A program made the position numbers and the translations under genes. A DNA stretch of 64,000 nucleotides. Source: Amycolatopsis sacchari (lineage in GTDB: Bacteria; Actinomycetota; Actinomycetes; Mycobacteriales; Pseudonocardiaceae). This document shows positions 1 to 8,660 of this stretch, piece by piece (position 1 is the first letter of the stretch; every line of letters begins with the position of its first letter). Below the pieces are notes generated by a model. The model was not told the DNA's origin, made no database searches, and saw only the letters and a list, made by a program, of their open reading frames with translations. Location of the stretch: the NCBI RefSeq assembly GCF_900114035.1, contig NZ_FORP01000020.1:1-64000 (forward strand), given 5' to 3'.

Positions 1-45
1 CTCATCGGTCAGGACTTCCTCGCGCACGCCGTGATCCTGGAACAT
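1..45 (-). CDS. Possible 5' end of an unrecognised gene (partial)
   Basis: On the minus strand an ATG at 45 opens a frame that runs off the left edge, reading MFQDHGVREEVLTDE. A GGTGCAGG stretch directly precedes the ATG, and most of the codons end in G or C as real genes here do. Too little is visible to name a family. It would lie downstream of, and on the same strand as, the serine hydrolase, after that gene's terminator. Confidence 0.35.
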   Translation of the reverse strand, partial: MFQDHGVREEVLTDE

Positions 46-105
46 CCTGCACCGCAAGCAAAGCCGACACGCCAGCCCATTCTGAACTGTTCACTAAGCC
101 GCCGG

Positions 106-139
106 GGGAACCGCCGTCCCGCACAGCACGGCGGTTCCC
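106..139 (-). terminator. Hairpin terminator of the serine hydrolase gene
   Basis: A perfect 12-bp inverted repeat (GGGAACCGCCGT and its complement) encloses a 10-nt loop, starting 8 bp beyond the stop codon of the serine hydrolase. There is no long T run, as is common for actinomycete terminators. Confidence 0.7.
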
Positions 140-146
140 GGCCGGG

Positions 147-1313
147 TCAGGGCGCCGCGGTGATCAGCTCGCGGGCCTTGTGGGCCACGCCCACGGCAGC
201 CGCCTCGTGGTTCGTGAGCACCACGGCGGTCCAGCCGGAGCCGGGGAACCAGTCGAGGTTCGTGGACACCCCTCTCGCGCCGCCGTTGTGGCCGTTGCTG
301 AGCCGGCCGTTCGTGTACTGGGTGGTCGGCCCGTACCCCTCGAAGAACGAGTTGTCCGCCGCGAGTGGCCACTTGGGACTCGCCGCGAGGTGCGTGTACG
401 CCGCCGAGTGGAGCCTGTTCCGCTGGAACGCACTCGCGAAGCGCGCCAGGTCGGCGGCGCTGGCGAACGCGCCGCCCGCCGGGCTGCCGATGATGGCACC
501 GTCGGACATGTCGATCACGTCGGTCCACCCGCCGCCGGACTTGTCGTACGGGTGGGCGATGCGGCGGTCCTCGCGCCACTGGGCGGCGGTGAAGAAACCC
601 GCGGTGGACATGCCCGCGGGGCGGAAGACGTGCTCGCGCACGTAGTCGAAGTACCGCTGCCCCGTCAGCTCGGCGACGATCGCGGCGAGCACGAAGTAAC
701 CGTCGTTGCTGTAGGCGTTCCTGCTGCCCGGGGTGAAGTTCAGCGGCAGGCCGCGGATGAAGTCGAGGGTGCCGGTGAAGATCTCGTCCAGTGTCTTCCA
801 CTGCTCGGAGCCGGGCGGTCGCGGCGGGTTGATCGAGGGACGGCCGAGGCCGGAGGTGTGGGTGAGGAGCTGGTGGACGGTCACGGACTCGGCGACCTCC
901 GGCCGGAAACCCGGCAGGTAGTTCTTCAGCGGCTTGCCGTAGGACAGCGCGCCGCGCTCCGCGAGCTGGTGGATGGCGGTCGCGGTGAAGAGCTTGGTGA
1001 TGGAACCGAGCGCGAAGAGCGTGTCCGGTCCGTTGGGAATGCCCCGCGCCAGGTCGGCCAGGCCGTGCGAGCGGGACAGGACGGTTCTGTCGTCGTGTGT
1101 CAGCAGGACGGTGCCGGAGAACGCGTCATCCCGGGCGAGCTGGGCGAGGTACCGGTCGAACTCGCCGCCGGGCCGGAGTGCGGCGGGGAGCCGGGCGCTG
1201 GTGGCCCCGGCGGAGCCGGTGGCTGTCAGAGCACCGCCGGCGGCGAGCGTGCCGACGCCGAGCGCGGCGAGCACGGTCCGGCGGGAGGTCGCGGTCGTGT
1301 CGTTCGTGGTCAT
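147..1313 (-). CDS. Tat-exported serine hydrolase (beta-lactamase class C / DD-peptidase-like)
   Basis: A 388-aa predicted secreted serine hydrolase. The N-terminus carries a twin-arginine signal (SRRTVLAALG at 10-19, then a hydrophobic stretch to about 37). The family motifs are all present: S104-x-x-K107 in GSITK (nucleophile and general base), Y201-S-N203, and H342-N-G-G345 in the KTG position. Relatives cleave D-amino-acid peptides, beta-lactams or esters; the substrate cannot be read from the sequence. The gene diverges from a two-component pair at 1414-3862 with only 100 bp between them, so that pair may control it, for example in a wall or antibiotic response. This regulatory link is inference. 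Confidence 0.85.
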   Translation of the reverse strand: MTTNDTTATSRRTVLAALGVGTLAAGGALTATGSAGATSARLPAALRPGGEFDRYLAQLARDDAFSGTVLLTHDDRTVLSRSHGLADLARGIPNGPDTLFALGSITKLFTATAIHQLAERGALSYGKPLKNYLPGFRPEVAESVTVHQLLTHTSGLGRPSINPPRPPGSEQWKTLDEIFTGTLDFIRGLPLNFTPGSRNAYSNDGYFVLAAIVAELTGQRYFDYVREHVFRPAGMSTAGFFTAAQWREDRRIAHPYDKSGGGWTDVIDMSDGAIIGSPAGGAFASAADLARFASAFQRNRLHSAAYTHLAASPKWPLAADNSFFEGYGPTTQYTNGRLSNGHNGGARGVSTNLDWFPGSGWTAVVLTNHEAAAVGVAHKARELITAAP

Positions 1314-1336
1314 GGCCCGGAGCCTGCCGGGCGGTG

Positions 1337-1356
1337 GTCAGGATCTTGTCAGGATC
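1337..1356. promoter_or_regulatory. Tandem direct repeat, candidate response-regulator box
   Basis: GTCAGGATC occurs twice, at 1337-1345 and 1348-1356, a period of 11 bp. One-turn-spaced direct repeats are the usual binding geometry of OmpR-family dimers. They lie between the divergent serine hydrolase and response regulator genes, about 25-45 bp upstream of the former. A further related TTTCAGG lies just downstream. Confidence 0.5.
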
Positions 1357-1413
1357 GGGCGGGCGCGCGGTTCTTTCAGGGAGTTCACAGCCGGGTCGGC
1401 CAGACTTCGCGGT

Positions 1414-2121
1414 ATGCCCGCACGCATCCTGGTCGCCGAGGACGATCGCAAGCAGGCGGAGCTGATCCGCCGGTACCTCGAACGCGAGGGGCACGAGGCC
1501 ACGGTCGTGCACGACGGGCGAGCCGCGCTCGACCACGCGCGGCACCGCGCGCCGGACCTGCTGCTGCTCGACGTCCTGCTGCCGGGTGTGGACGGGCTGG
1601 ACGTGTGCCGGTCGCTGCGGTCGGACCGGGACATCCCGATCATCATGCTGACCGCGCGGGCCGCCGAGGACGACCTGCTGCTCGGCCTCGCGCTCGGCGC
1701 CGACGACTACCTCACCAAGCCCTACCGGCCGAGGGAGCTCGTCGCCAGGGTGGCCGCGGTGCTGCGGCGCGCGGCCCGCGCCCCGCGTGCCGATCCCGAG
1801 CGGTACCGCGTCGGCGACCTGGTCGTCGACCTCGCCCGGCACGAGGTCCACGCCGGTGGTCGCCCGGTTGCCACGACGCCGGCGGAGTTCACGATCCTGG
1901 CCTGCCTCGCGGCCTCGCCGGGGCGGGCGTTCACGCGGCAGTCGCTGCTGGAGCGGGTCGGCGGGTTCGACGTCACCAGCCGGACGATCGACATGCACGT
2001 GATGAACCTGCGCCGCAAGGTCGAGCCCGTCCCCACCCGGCCGCGGTACCTGCTGACGGTGTACGGCGTCGGCTACAAACTGGCCGAGCCGCGCGAGGAG
2101 GGGACCGGCGGTGCGCCGTAG
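1414..2121 (+). CDS. OmpR-family response regulator
   Basis: 235 aa. The receiver domain (about 3-115) has the acidic pair E9-D10-D11, phospho-acceptor D53 (LLDVLLPG), T80 and K102 (TKPYRP). The C-terminal winged helix (about 135-230) reads through FTRQSLLERV and ends in YLLTVYGVGYKL, typical of OmpR/PhoB DNA-binding domains. I chose the ATG at 1414 because the receiver fold begins there (MPARILVAEDD); the frame is open far upstream only because of GC bias. The stop overlaps the kinase start by 11 bp, so the two are translationally coupled. Confidence 0.92.
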   Translation: MPARILVAEDDRKQAELIRRYLEREGHEATVVHDGRAALDHARHRAPDLLLLDVLLPGVDGLDVCRSLRSDRDIPIIMLTARAAEDDLLLGLALGADDYLTKPYRPRELVARVAAVLRRAARAPRADPERYRVGDLVVDLARHEVHAGGRPVATTPAEFTILACLAASPGRAFTRQSLLERVGGFDVTSRTIDMHVMNLRRKVEPVPTRPRYLLTVYGVGYKLAEPREEGTGGAP

Positions 2122-3862
2122 CCTCCTGGCCCGGTTGGTCGGGCTGTCACTGGCGGTGGCGGCGCTCGCCGTGGGTGCGACAGCCGTGCTCGCCACCTAC
2201 GGCACGGGTAGCCAGTTGCGGGACGAGCTGGCCGCCGACGCCGCACTGTTGCCGACCGACAGCGCAATCCTCGCCCAGCTGTACACCTATGCCGACGAGC
2301 ACCGCGGCTGGGACGGCGTCGAGGCGCTGGTGCGTGAGCTGGCCGAGCGCACGGGCCGCCGCATAGCGCTCGCCGCCCCCGGCGGTGAGCCGTTCGCGGA
2401 CTCGGCCGCGCTGCTCGGGAAGGGCGCCGCCGCGCTGCCGTCGACGCCCGCGGCGAGGATCGACGCGACCCGGCCGCCGCCCGGCACCGGCCGGCCGGAG
2501 CCGAACGTGGTGGTGCGGGAACCGTCGCTCGGCGTGGACATCGGGTTCTACGTCTGGCAGCTCACCGAGGAGGAACAGCGCGAACGGCAGGCCCACGTCC
2601 AGGAGGCGCTCGACTGCCTGCGGCGCACGGCGGCGGACCGCACCGTCCCGAACCGGCAGATCAGCGAGCGGGGCTCCGGCGCTGCGCCGCAGGACCCGTG
2701 TGTGCCCACCGCGTTGTCCGCGCCCTCGGCGGCCACCCGAGCGCTCGACGACCGGGTCGTCGACCTCGCCGCTCCGTGCCTGACCGCGCACGGCCTGGCG
2801 TTCGAGACCGGGACCGATCAGGCCGGGGCAAGAGTGCTGCGCCCACGGCAGGCCGTGAGTCCACAGTGGACAGGCTGTGTGGAGAACGCGCGGGCCGAGG
2901 CGAAGGAACCGTATGTGGCCGCGCCCGCGGACCTGTACCTCGGCGAGAGCGACCGGTTCGACCCGTTCTCGCCGGAAGGCTGGTTGCGCACCGCGGCGAC
3001 CGCGGCGGCCGTCCTGGCCGTCGCGGCGGTGGTCACGGTGTGGGCCGGGCGCCGGCTGGTCCGGCCGATCAGCGCGCTGACCGCCGCGGCCCGGCGGATG
3101 GCGAACGGCGACCGGGCGGCCCGTGTCCAGGTGCACGGCAACGACGAGGTCACGCGCCTGGCCGCCGCGTTCAACACGATGGCCGACGCGATCGGGAGGA
3201 CGGAGCGGCACCGCAGGGCGTTCGTCAGCGACGTGACCCACGAGCTGCGCACCCCGCTCGCGAACGTCCGCACCCACCTGGAAGCGGTGCAGGACGGCGT
3301 GCTCCCGCTCGACCCGGCCTTGGTCGCGTCGCTGCTGGAGGAGCAGGTGCTGCTCGAGCGCCTCGTCGCCGACCTGCACGACCTCGCGCTCGCGGACGCG
3401 GGCATGCTGCGGGTCCACCCGGAGGACCGGCAGGCGGCCGACCTCGCCGGGCAGGCCGTCGCCGCGCACCGCGCGCGGGCGGAGGCGGCCGCGGTCGAGC
3501 TGCGCGTGGTGGCCGCCGAACCCGTGGTCGTGCACGCCGACCCCACCAGGCTGCGCCAGGCGCTGGGCAACCTCGTGTCGAACGCGATCCGGCACACCCC
3601 GGCCGGCGGGACCGTGTCGGTCACGGTGCTCGGGCGCGCGCACGCCGTGGAGTTCACCGTGACCGACACCGGACCGGGCATCGCCGAGGAGCACCTGCCC
3701 CACGTCTTCGACCGCTTCTACCGCGCATCCGCGTCCCCCGGCGGCAGCGGCCTCGGGCTCGCCATCGCCAAGCACCTCGTCGAAGCCCACGGCGGCACAC
3801 TCACCGTCGCGAGCACCCCGGGCAGGGGCTCCGCCTTCACGATCCGCCTGCCCACCCGCTGA
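2111..3862 (+). CDS. Membrane sensor histidine kinase
   Basis: 583 aa, GTG start inside the end of the regulator gene. One transmembrane helix near residues 8-28 and a second near 295-315 enclose an unusually large extracytoplasmic domain of about 260 aa. It holds four cysteines (in DCLRR, DPCVP, APCLT and TGCVE), which could form disulfides. Then follow a HAMP linker, a HisKA dimerisation domain with the phospho-acceptor in DVTHELRTPLANV (His about 377), and a HATPase_c domain with N box GNLVSNAIRHTP, G1 DTGPGI and G2 GSGLGLAIAKHLV. It should phosphorylate the partner at 1414-2121. The ligand is unknown. The 3' end faces the aldo-keto reductase gene 6 bp away. Confidence 0.92.
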   Translation: MRRSLLARLVGLSLAVAALAVGATAVLATYGTGSQLRDELAADAALLPTDSAILAQLYTYADEHRGWDGVEALVRELAERTGRRIALAAPGGEPFADSAALLGKGAAALPSTPAARIDATRPPPGTGRPEPNVVVREPSLGVDIGFYVWQLTEEEQRERQAHVQEALDCLRRTAADRTVPNRQISERGSGAAPQDPCVPTALSAPSAATRALDDRVVDLAAPCLTAHGLAFETGTDQAGARVLRPRQAVSPQWTGCVENARAEAKEPYVAAPADLYLGESDRFDPFSPEGWLRTAATAAAVLAVAAVVTVWAGRRLVRPISALTAAARRMANGDRAARVQVHGNDEVTRLAAAFNTMADAIGRTERHRRAFVSDVTHELRTPLANVRTHLEAVQDGVLPLDPALVASLLEEQVLLERLVADLHDLALADAGMLRVHPEDRQAADLAGQAVAAHRARAEAAAVELRVVAAEPVVVHADPTRLRQALGNLVSNAIRHTPAGGTVSVTVLGRAHAVEFTVTDTGPGIAEEHLPHVFDRFYRASASPGGSGLGLAIAKHLVEAHGGTLTVASTPGRGSAFTIRLPTR

Positions 3863-3868
3863 GGGGGC

Positions 3869-4825
3869 TCACCAGGCGTAGGCCTCCGGTGCGGGTCCGG
3901 GGCCGGGGAAGATCTCGTCCAGCCGGGCCAGCTCGGCCTCGCCGAGGTGGACGTCCAGCGCGGTGAGCGACTGTTCCAGGTGCGCGACCGTGCGGGGGCC
4001 CACGATCGGCCCGGTCACGCCTTCCTGGTGCAGCAGCCAGGCGAGGCCGACGGTGGCGGGGTGGTGCCCGAGCTCGTCGCAGAACGCCTCGTACGCCTCG
4101 ACCCGCTCGCGGTTGTCGGCGAGCCGTTTCGCGGTGATCTCCGAGCCGCTGCCGCGGCGGCCGGACTTGCGCAGGATGCCGGCGAGCACGCCGCCGTGCA
4201 GCGGCGACCAGGGGATGAAGCCGAGCCCGTGTGCGCGGGCGGCGGGCAGCACCTCCAGCTCGGCGGTGCGTTCGGCCAGGTTGTAGAGGTGTTGCTCGCT
4301 GACCAGGCCGAGGCCCGTCGCCGCCGCGCTGGCCTGCGCGATGTGCCACCCGGCGAAGTTGGAGGAGCCGACGTAGAGCACCTTGCCCTGGGCGACGAGG
4401 GTGTCCATCGCCTGCCAGAACTCCTCCCACGGCGTGTGCCGGTCGACGTGGTGTGCCTGGTAGAGGTCGATGTGGTCGGTCCGCAGGCGGCGCAGGGATC
4501 CCTCGACCTGCTGCCGGATGTGGCGTGCGGACAGCCCGCGGTCGTTGGGGCCGTCGCCCATGGGCTCGTACACCTTGGTGGCGAGCACGACTTCGTCGCG
4601 GCGGCCGGACTTCTCCAGCCAGCGCCCGACGATCCGCTCGGTCCAGCCCTCGCCGGTCCGCCACCCGTAGATGTTGGCCGTGTCGAAGAAGTTGATCCCG
4701 TGCGCCAGTGCGCTGTCCATGATCGCGTGACTGTCCTCTTCGGACGTGTCCGGGCCGAAGTTCATGGTGCCCAGCACGAGCCGCGAGACCCGCAGCCCGG
4801 TCCGGCCGAGATGGGTGTGTTCCAT
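3869..4825 (-). CDS. Aldo/keto reductase
   Basis: 318 aa NADPH-dependent oxidoreductase with a TIM-barrel fold. Visible motifs are GLRVSRLVLGTMNFG at the N-terminus, the catalytic tetrad region FFDTANIYG (Asp, Tyr), ATKVYEP (Lys) and DLYQAHHVD (His), and the C-terminal cofactor region PIVGPRT. I start at the ATG at 4825 rather than an in-frame codon 33 bp upstream, because the likely promoter's -10 lies at 4835-4840. The message would then be leaderless or nearly so. It is divergent from a MerR regulator 59 bp away, the classic arrangement for a stress- or electrophile-inducible reductase. Confidence 0.88.
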   Translation of the reverse strand: MEHTHLGRTGLRVSRLVLGTMNFGPDTSEEDSHAIMDSALAHGINFFDTANIYGWRTGEGWTERIVGRWLEKSGRRDEVVLATKVYEPMGDGPNDRGLSARHIRQQVEGSLRRLRTDHIDLYQAHHVDRHTPWEEFWQAMDTLVAQGKVLYVGSSNFAGWHIAQASAAATGLGLVSEQHLYNLAERTAELEVLPAARAHGLGFIPWSPLHGGVLAGILRKSGRRGSGSEITAKRLADNRERVEAYEAFCDELGHHPATVGLAWLLHQEGVTGPIVGPRTVAHLEQSLTALDVHLGEAELARLDEIFPGPGPAPEAYAW

Positions 4826-4834
4826 GCGGCCGAA

Positions 4835-4865
4835 GGTAAAGTGTGACACTGGTGGCAAGGTCCAA
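4835..4865 (-). promoter_or_regulatory. MerR-type promoter with 19-bp spacer
   Basis: Read toward the aldo-keto reductase, TTGGAC (4865-4860) and TTTACC (4840-4835) are separated by exactly 19 bp. This over-long spacer is the hallmark of MerR-activated promoters. The spacer contains an imperfect dyad TGCCAC-CA-GTGTCA, and AGTGT-G-ACACT at 4840-4850 is also a dyad. The start codon at 4825 lies 9 bp past the -10 hexamer. Confidence 0.65.
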
Positions 4866-4884
4866 CGGATGTGGAGCAGATCAC

Positions 4885-5235
4885 GTGCGGATCGGTGAGC
4901 TGTCGCGGCTGACGGGGGTCAGTCCCAGGTTGTTGCGCTACTACGAGCAGCAGGGCCTGCTGGTCTCGTCGCGGAAGGCCAACGGGTACCGCGACTACGC
5001 CGACGACGCCCCGATGATCGTCGCGCAGATCCGGGGGCTGCTCGACGCCGGTCTCCCCACCGAAGTGATCCGCGACCTGCTCCCGTGCGCGGAAGGAAAA
5101 GAACCGCGCCTCAACGGTTGCCCGGCGCTGACCGCCATCCTGGCCGACGCCATGCGCGAGGTGCAGTCCCGGATGGACAGGCTCGCCCACCACCGCGACG
5201 CGCTCGCCCGGTACCTGCAGGCGAGCGCTTCCTGA
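4885..5235 (+). CDS. MerR-family transcriptional regulator
   Basis: 116 aa. The N-terminal winged helix is canonical (VRIGELSRLTGVSPRLLRYY then EQQGLL), followed by a C-terminal coiled helix for dimerisation (MREVQSRMDRLAHHRDALAR). I use the GTG at 4885, directly before the HTH, rather than an ATG 42 bp upstream that would run through the shared promoter. No conserved metal-binding cysteine pair is obvious beyond single Cys residues (LLPCAEG, NGCPAL), so the inducer may be a small molecule or oxidant. It probably controls the divergent reductase and itself. Its 3' end overlaps the downstream permease gene on the other strand by 125 bp. Confidence 0.85.
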   Translation: MRIGELSRLTGVSPRLLRYYEQQGLLVSSRKANGYRDYADDAPMIVAQIRGLLDAGLPTEVIRDLLPCAEGKEPRLNGCPALTAILADAMREVQSRMDRLAHHRDALARYLQASAS

Positions 5236-6187
5236 GCACGACCGGCCAGGTCGGGGTGACCCGGGCGCCGATGTCGTGGGCGGTGGGTTCCCGCTTCCGC
5301 CGCGTGCTCAACCGGCCGTGTGCGGCGAGGATGCCGGCGAGCACCAGCGCGGCGCCGGCCGGCTGGTGCCAGGTCAGCGGCTCGCCGAGCACGACGACGC
5401 CCAGCACGACTCCGACGACCGGCGTCAGGTAGGTGACCGACGCGGCGTTCGCCGCGCCCCACGCGCTGACGACGGCGGTGTTCCAGATGTAGGCCAGACC
5501 CGTGCCGACCGCCCCCAGGGCGATCATGCTCAGCACGACCGGCCAGGTCGGGGTGATCGGGTCGGCGGCGAGGAACGGGGTGGCCGCCAGCATGAGCACA
5601 GCGCCGACGGTGACCTGGACGAACGCCGCCGTCGGCGCCGGCACCCCCCGCGGGGACACGAACCTGCGCAGGTAGGCGAAGGCCAGTCCGTAACAGGTGG
5701 TCGCGCCGAGGCAGGCGAGCTGGGGCAAAAGATCGTGTTGCCCGGTGATCGACCACGGGCCGATGATCAGCAGCACGCCGAGGAAACCGAGCACCAGTCC
5801 GGCGGCCCGGTCGCGGGTGAGCTTCTCGGTGCGGAGCACCGCCGCGGCGAACGCCGTCGTGGTCAACGGGGTGGTTCCGTTGTAGATGGCGGCCAGCCCG
5901 GAGGAGACGCGCTGCTCCGCCCAGGCGAACAGCAGGAACGGCACCACACACAGCAGGACGCTGACCACGGCGAGGTGGCCCCACAGCGCCGGTTCCCGTG
6001 GCACCGCCGTGCGGCGGACGATCACCACCAGTACCAGCGCGAGTGCCCCGAAGACCAGCCGCGACCACACGACCTGGGCGGGGGACAGGGCGGTGAGCCC
6101 GATCTTGATGAACAGGAAGCTCGCTCCCCACGCCAGCGCCAGCAGGCAGAACTGGACGACGACCGCGAACTGCCCACCGCGTTCCAT
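5111..6187 (-). CDS. EamA/DMT-superfamily permease with an aberrant C-terminus
   Basis: 358 aa. Residues 1 to about 300 are a standard ten-helix drug/metabolite transporter with two EamA repeats (LALAWGASFLFIKIGL at the start, GAANAASVTYLTPVVGVVLG in the second half). Such permeases export amino acids or small metabolites. After the last helix (AGAALVLAGILAAHGRL) comes a basic, low-complexity tail of about 55 residues that runs into the MerR gene on the other strand. Part of the tail (VTPTWPVVL) copies an internal loop (ITPTWPVVL), because a 25-bp stretch is duplicated in frame. The tail probably arose by a local rearrangement that removed the original stop. Confidence 0.8.
   Translation of the reverse strand: MERGGQFAVVVQFCLLALAWGASFLFIKIGLTALSPAQVVWSRLVFGALALVLVVIVRRTAVPREPALWGHLAVVSVLLCVVPFLLFAWAEQRVSSGLAAIYNGTTPLTTTAFAAAVLRTEKLTRDRAAGLVLGFLGVLLIIGPWSITGQHDLLPQLACLGATTCYGLAFAYLRRFVSPRGVPAPTAAFVQVTVGAVLMLAATPFLAADPITPTWPVVLSMIALGAVGTGLAYIWNTAVVSAWGAANAASVTYLTPVVGVVLGVVVLGEPLTWHQPAGAALVLAGILAAHGRLSTRRKREPTAHDIGARVTPTWPVVLRKRSPAGTGRARRGGGRACPSGTAPRAWRRPGWRSAPGNR
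5235..5556. repeat. 25-bp direct repeat, two copies in the DMT permease gene
   Basis: The 25-bp stretch beginning AGCACGACCGG and ending GTCGGGGTGA occurs identically at 5235-5259 and 5532-5556, 297 bp apart, so both copies are in the same reading frame. The left copy begins on the last base of the MerR stop codon. Confidence 0.9.
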
Positions 6188-6275
6188 GACGCTCCTCCGT
6201 GCCCGGCTTCCGCGTACCGCGGGTAGTCAACCGGAGATGGGCCGTCGGCGCCGGCGCCTTCCGGACACGACGTCG

Positions 6276-8660
6276 TCAGGTCGCCGGGACCGGCTCCTCG
6301 GGCCGCAGGCTCTCCGGGTGCCGCCGTGACGGCGCGCGGCCAGGGGGCTGCCGCGGCGCCGGGCCCGGGTCGATGGGCGGGATCGGCAGCGTCACCGGCT
6401 CCTCCGCCACCGTGCACGCCTGGCCGTGGTGCGTGATCTCGACCGGCTTGCCCGAGAGGAGCCGGTAGGTGGCGCGGTCGGCGTGGATCTCGACCGCGAA
6501 CCGGCTGCCGCGCACGCACATCCGGAACTCGATCCTGTCCAAAGCGGACGGTAGGCGGGGCGCGAAACCGTACTCGCCGTTGTGGTCGCGCATGCCGCCG
6601 AAGCCCGCCACGATCCCGAGCCACGCTCCGGCCAGCGAGGCCATGTGCAGCCCGTTCTGCACGTTGTTGTGCACGTCGTGCAGGTCCGTCAGCGCCGCTT
6701 CGCCGAGGTAGTCGTACGCGAGGTCCAGGTGCCCGACCTCCGCCGCGATCACGGCCTGCGTCGCCGCCGAAAGGGACGAGTCCCGCACCGTCCGCGCCTC
6801 GTAGTAGGCGAAGTTGCGGGCCTTCTCCTCCGGCGTGAACGAGTCGCCGCACAGGTGCAGCGCCAGCACGAGGTCCGCCTGCTTCACGACCTGCTTGCGG
6901 TACAGGTCGAAGTACGGGTAGTGCAGCAGCAGCGGGTAGTCCTCCAGCGGGGTGTTGCCGAAGTCCCAGTCCTTGTGCTCGGTGAACCCCTCCGACTGCG
7001 GGTGCACGCCCCGCTCGGCGTCGTAGGGCACGAGCATCCGCGCCGCCGCCTCGCGCCAGTCGCCCAGTTCGCGCGCGGTCACGCCCAGCGCCTCGGCCAC
7101 CTCCGGGCACCGCTCGCACGAAGCCGCCGCCTCGCGCAGGTTCCTGGCGGCCATCAGGTTCGTGTAGACGTTGTTGTCCGCCACCGCCGAGTACTCGTCC
7201 GGCCCGGTCACGCCGTCGATGCGGAACCGCCCGTGCGAGTCGAAGTGGCCCAGCGACATCCACAGCCGGGCCGTCTCGGCCAGGATTTCGGTGCCACAGC
7301 CCCGTTCGAACTCCTCGTCACCCGTCGCGGCGAGGTACCGCACGACGGCGTCGGAGATGTCGGCGCTGACGTGGAACGCCGCCGTGCCCGCCGGCCAGTA
7401 CGCCGAGCACTCGGCGCCGTTGATCGACCGCCACGGGAACGCCGCGCCCCGCAGCCCCAGCTGGGCCGCGCGCTCCCGCGCTTTGTCCAAAGTGGAATGC
7501 CGCCAGCGGAGCGCGTCGCGCGCGGCTTCGGGCATGGTGTACGTGAGCACCTGCAGTACGAACGTTTCGGTGTCCCAGAAGGCGTGCCCGTCGTAGCCGG
7601 GGCCGGTCAGCCCCTTGCCGGGGATCGCGCGGCTCTCCCCGCGGGCCCCGGCCTGCAGGATGTGGAACAACGCGAACCGCACCGCCTGCTGCAGTTCCGG
7701 ATCGCCGTCGAGCTGGATGTCCGCGGTGTCCCAGAAGTCGTCAAGGAACGCGCGCTGCTCGGCCAGCAGCCCGTCCCAGCCGGTCTGCACCGCCCCGGCG
7801 AGCGCGGCGTCCACCTGCGCCCGCAGCGCGGGGATCGAGCGCTGCGCCGACCAGCCGTAGGCGAGGAACTTGGTCAGCCGCAACACCTTCCCGCGCGGCA
7901 CGTCCACCGCGATGGTCAGCCGGGCGAGGTCGTCCTCGGCGCTGATGGTGGTGCGCAGCCCGTCCGGTGACTCGATGAGGTGGTCCATGGCCGCGGCCAC
8001 GCGCAGCCCCGACCGCTTCGTGCGGTGCACCAGCACGGCGCGGAAGTCCTCGGCGAACGAGAACTCCGACGCGAGCGGGTTCTGCAGCGCCGCCGCCACC
8101 CGCGGGTCGCTGGTGTCGGACTCGATCGGCTCGTTGGCGAGCAGGTCCGACTGCAGCACCAGCTGCGTGTCGGCGTCCAGCGGCTCCACCTCGTACCGGA
8201 TCGCGACGACGGCCCGCTGCGTGAACGACACCAGCCGCTGCGTGCGCACCCGCACGTGGCGGCCGGTGGGGGAGACCCACTCGGTGTTGCGGGTCAGCGT
8301 GCCCGCGCGGAAGTCGAGCGTGCGGTCGTGCGCCGTCGCCGTGCCGTACCGCATGTCGAACGGCTCGTCCTCGACGAGCAGCCGGATGACCTTGCCGTCG
8401 GTGACGTTGACGACCGTCTGGCCCGCTTCGGGGTAGCCGTAGCCCGCCTCCGCGTAGGGCAGGTCGTGCTCCTCGTAGAACCCGTTGAGGTAGGTACCGG
8501 GCAGACCGCGCGGCTCACCTTCCTCGAACGTGCCGCGGATGCCGATGTGCCCGTTGCCGAGCGCGAACGTCGATTCCGTCCGCTGCAGCTGGTCGACCGC
8601 CAGGTTGCGCCACGTCAGGTGCCATGGCGCGGTTTCGTAGCCTTCGGCCGCTCCGGTCAT
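6276..8660 (-). CDS. Glycoside hydrolase family 65 (disaccharide phosphorylase or hydrolase)
   Basis: 794 aa. It has the GH65 layout: an N-terminal beta-sandwich ([27 protein letters not shown]), a central alpha/alpha toroid with the catalytic glutamate near 488 in [15 protein letters not shown], and a C-terminal sheet domain. GH65 enzymes phosphorolyse or hydrolyse alpha-linked glucosides (maltose, trehalose, kojibiose). The preceding gene encodes a beta-phosphoglucomutase whose stop overlaps this start (ATGA at 8657-8660). Phosphorolysis to beta-glucose-1-phosphate, followed by isomerisation to glucose-6-phosphate, is therefore the likely pathway. The exact disaccharide cannot be read. The last 35 residues are a proline/arginine-rich tail. 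Confidence 0.88.
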   Translation of the reverse strand: MTGAAEGYETAPWHLTWRNLAVDQLQRTESTFALGNGHIGIRGTFEEGEPRGLPGTYLNGFYEEHDLPYAEAGYGYPEAGQTVVNVTDGKVIRLLVEDEPFDMRYGTATAHDRTLDFRAGTLTRNTEWVSPTGRHVRVRTQRLVSFTQRAVVAIRYEVEPLDADTQLVLQSDLLANEPIESDTSDPRVAAALQNPLASEFSFAEDFRAVLVHRTKRSGLRVAAAMDHLIESPDGLRTTISAEDDLARLTIAVDVPRGKVLRLTKFLAYGWSAQRSIPALRAQVDAALAGAVQTGWDGLLAEQRAFLDDFWDTADIQLDGDPELQQAVRFALFHILQAGARGESRAIPGKGLTGPGYDGHAFWDTETFVLQVLTYTMPEAARDALRWRHSTLDKARERAAQLGLRGAAFPWRSINGAECSAYWPAGTAAFHVSADISDAVVRYLAATGDEEFERGCGTEILAETARLWMSLGHFDSHGRFRIDGVTGPDEYSAVADNNVYTNLMAARNLREAAASCERCPEVAEALGVTARELGDWREAAARMLVPYDAERGVHPQSEGFTEHKDWDFGNTPLEDYPLLLHYPYFDLYRKQVVKQADLVLALHLCGDSFTPEEKARNFAYYEARTVRDSSLSAATQAVIAAEVGHLDLAYDYLGEAALTDLHDVHNNVQNGLHMASLAGAWLGIVAGFGGMRDHNGEYGFAPRLPSALDRIEFRMCVRGSRFAVEIHADRATYRLLSGKPVEITHHGQACTVAEEPVTLPIPPIDPGPAPRQPPGRAPSRRHPESLRPEEPVPAT

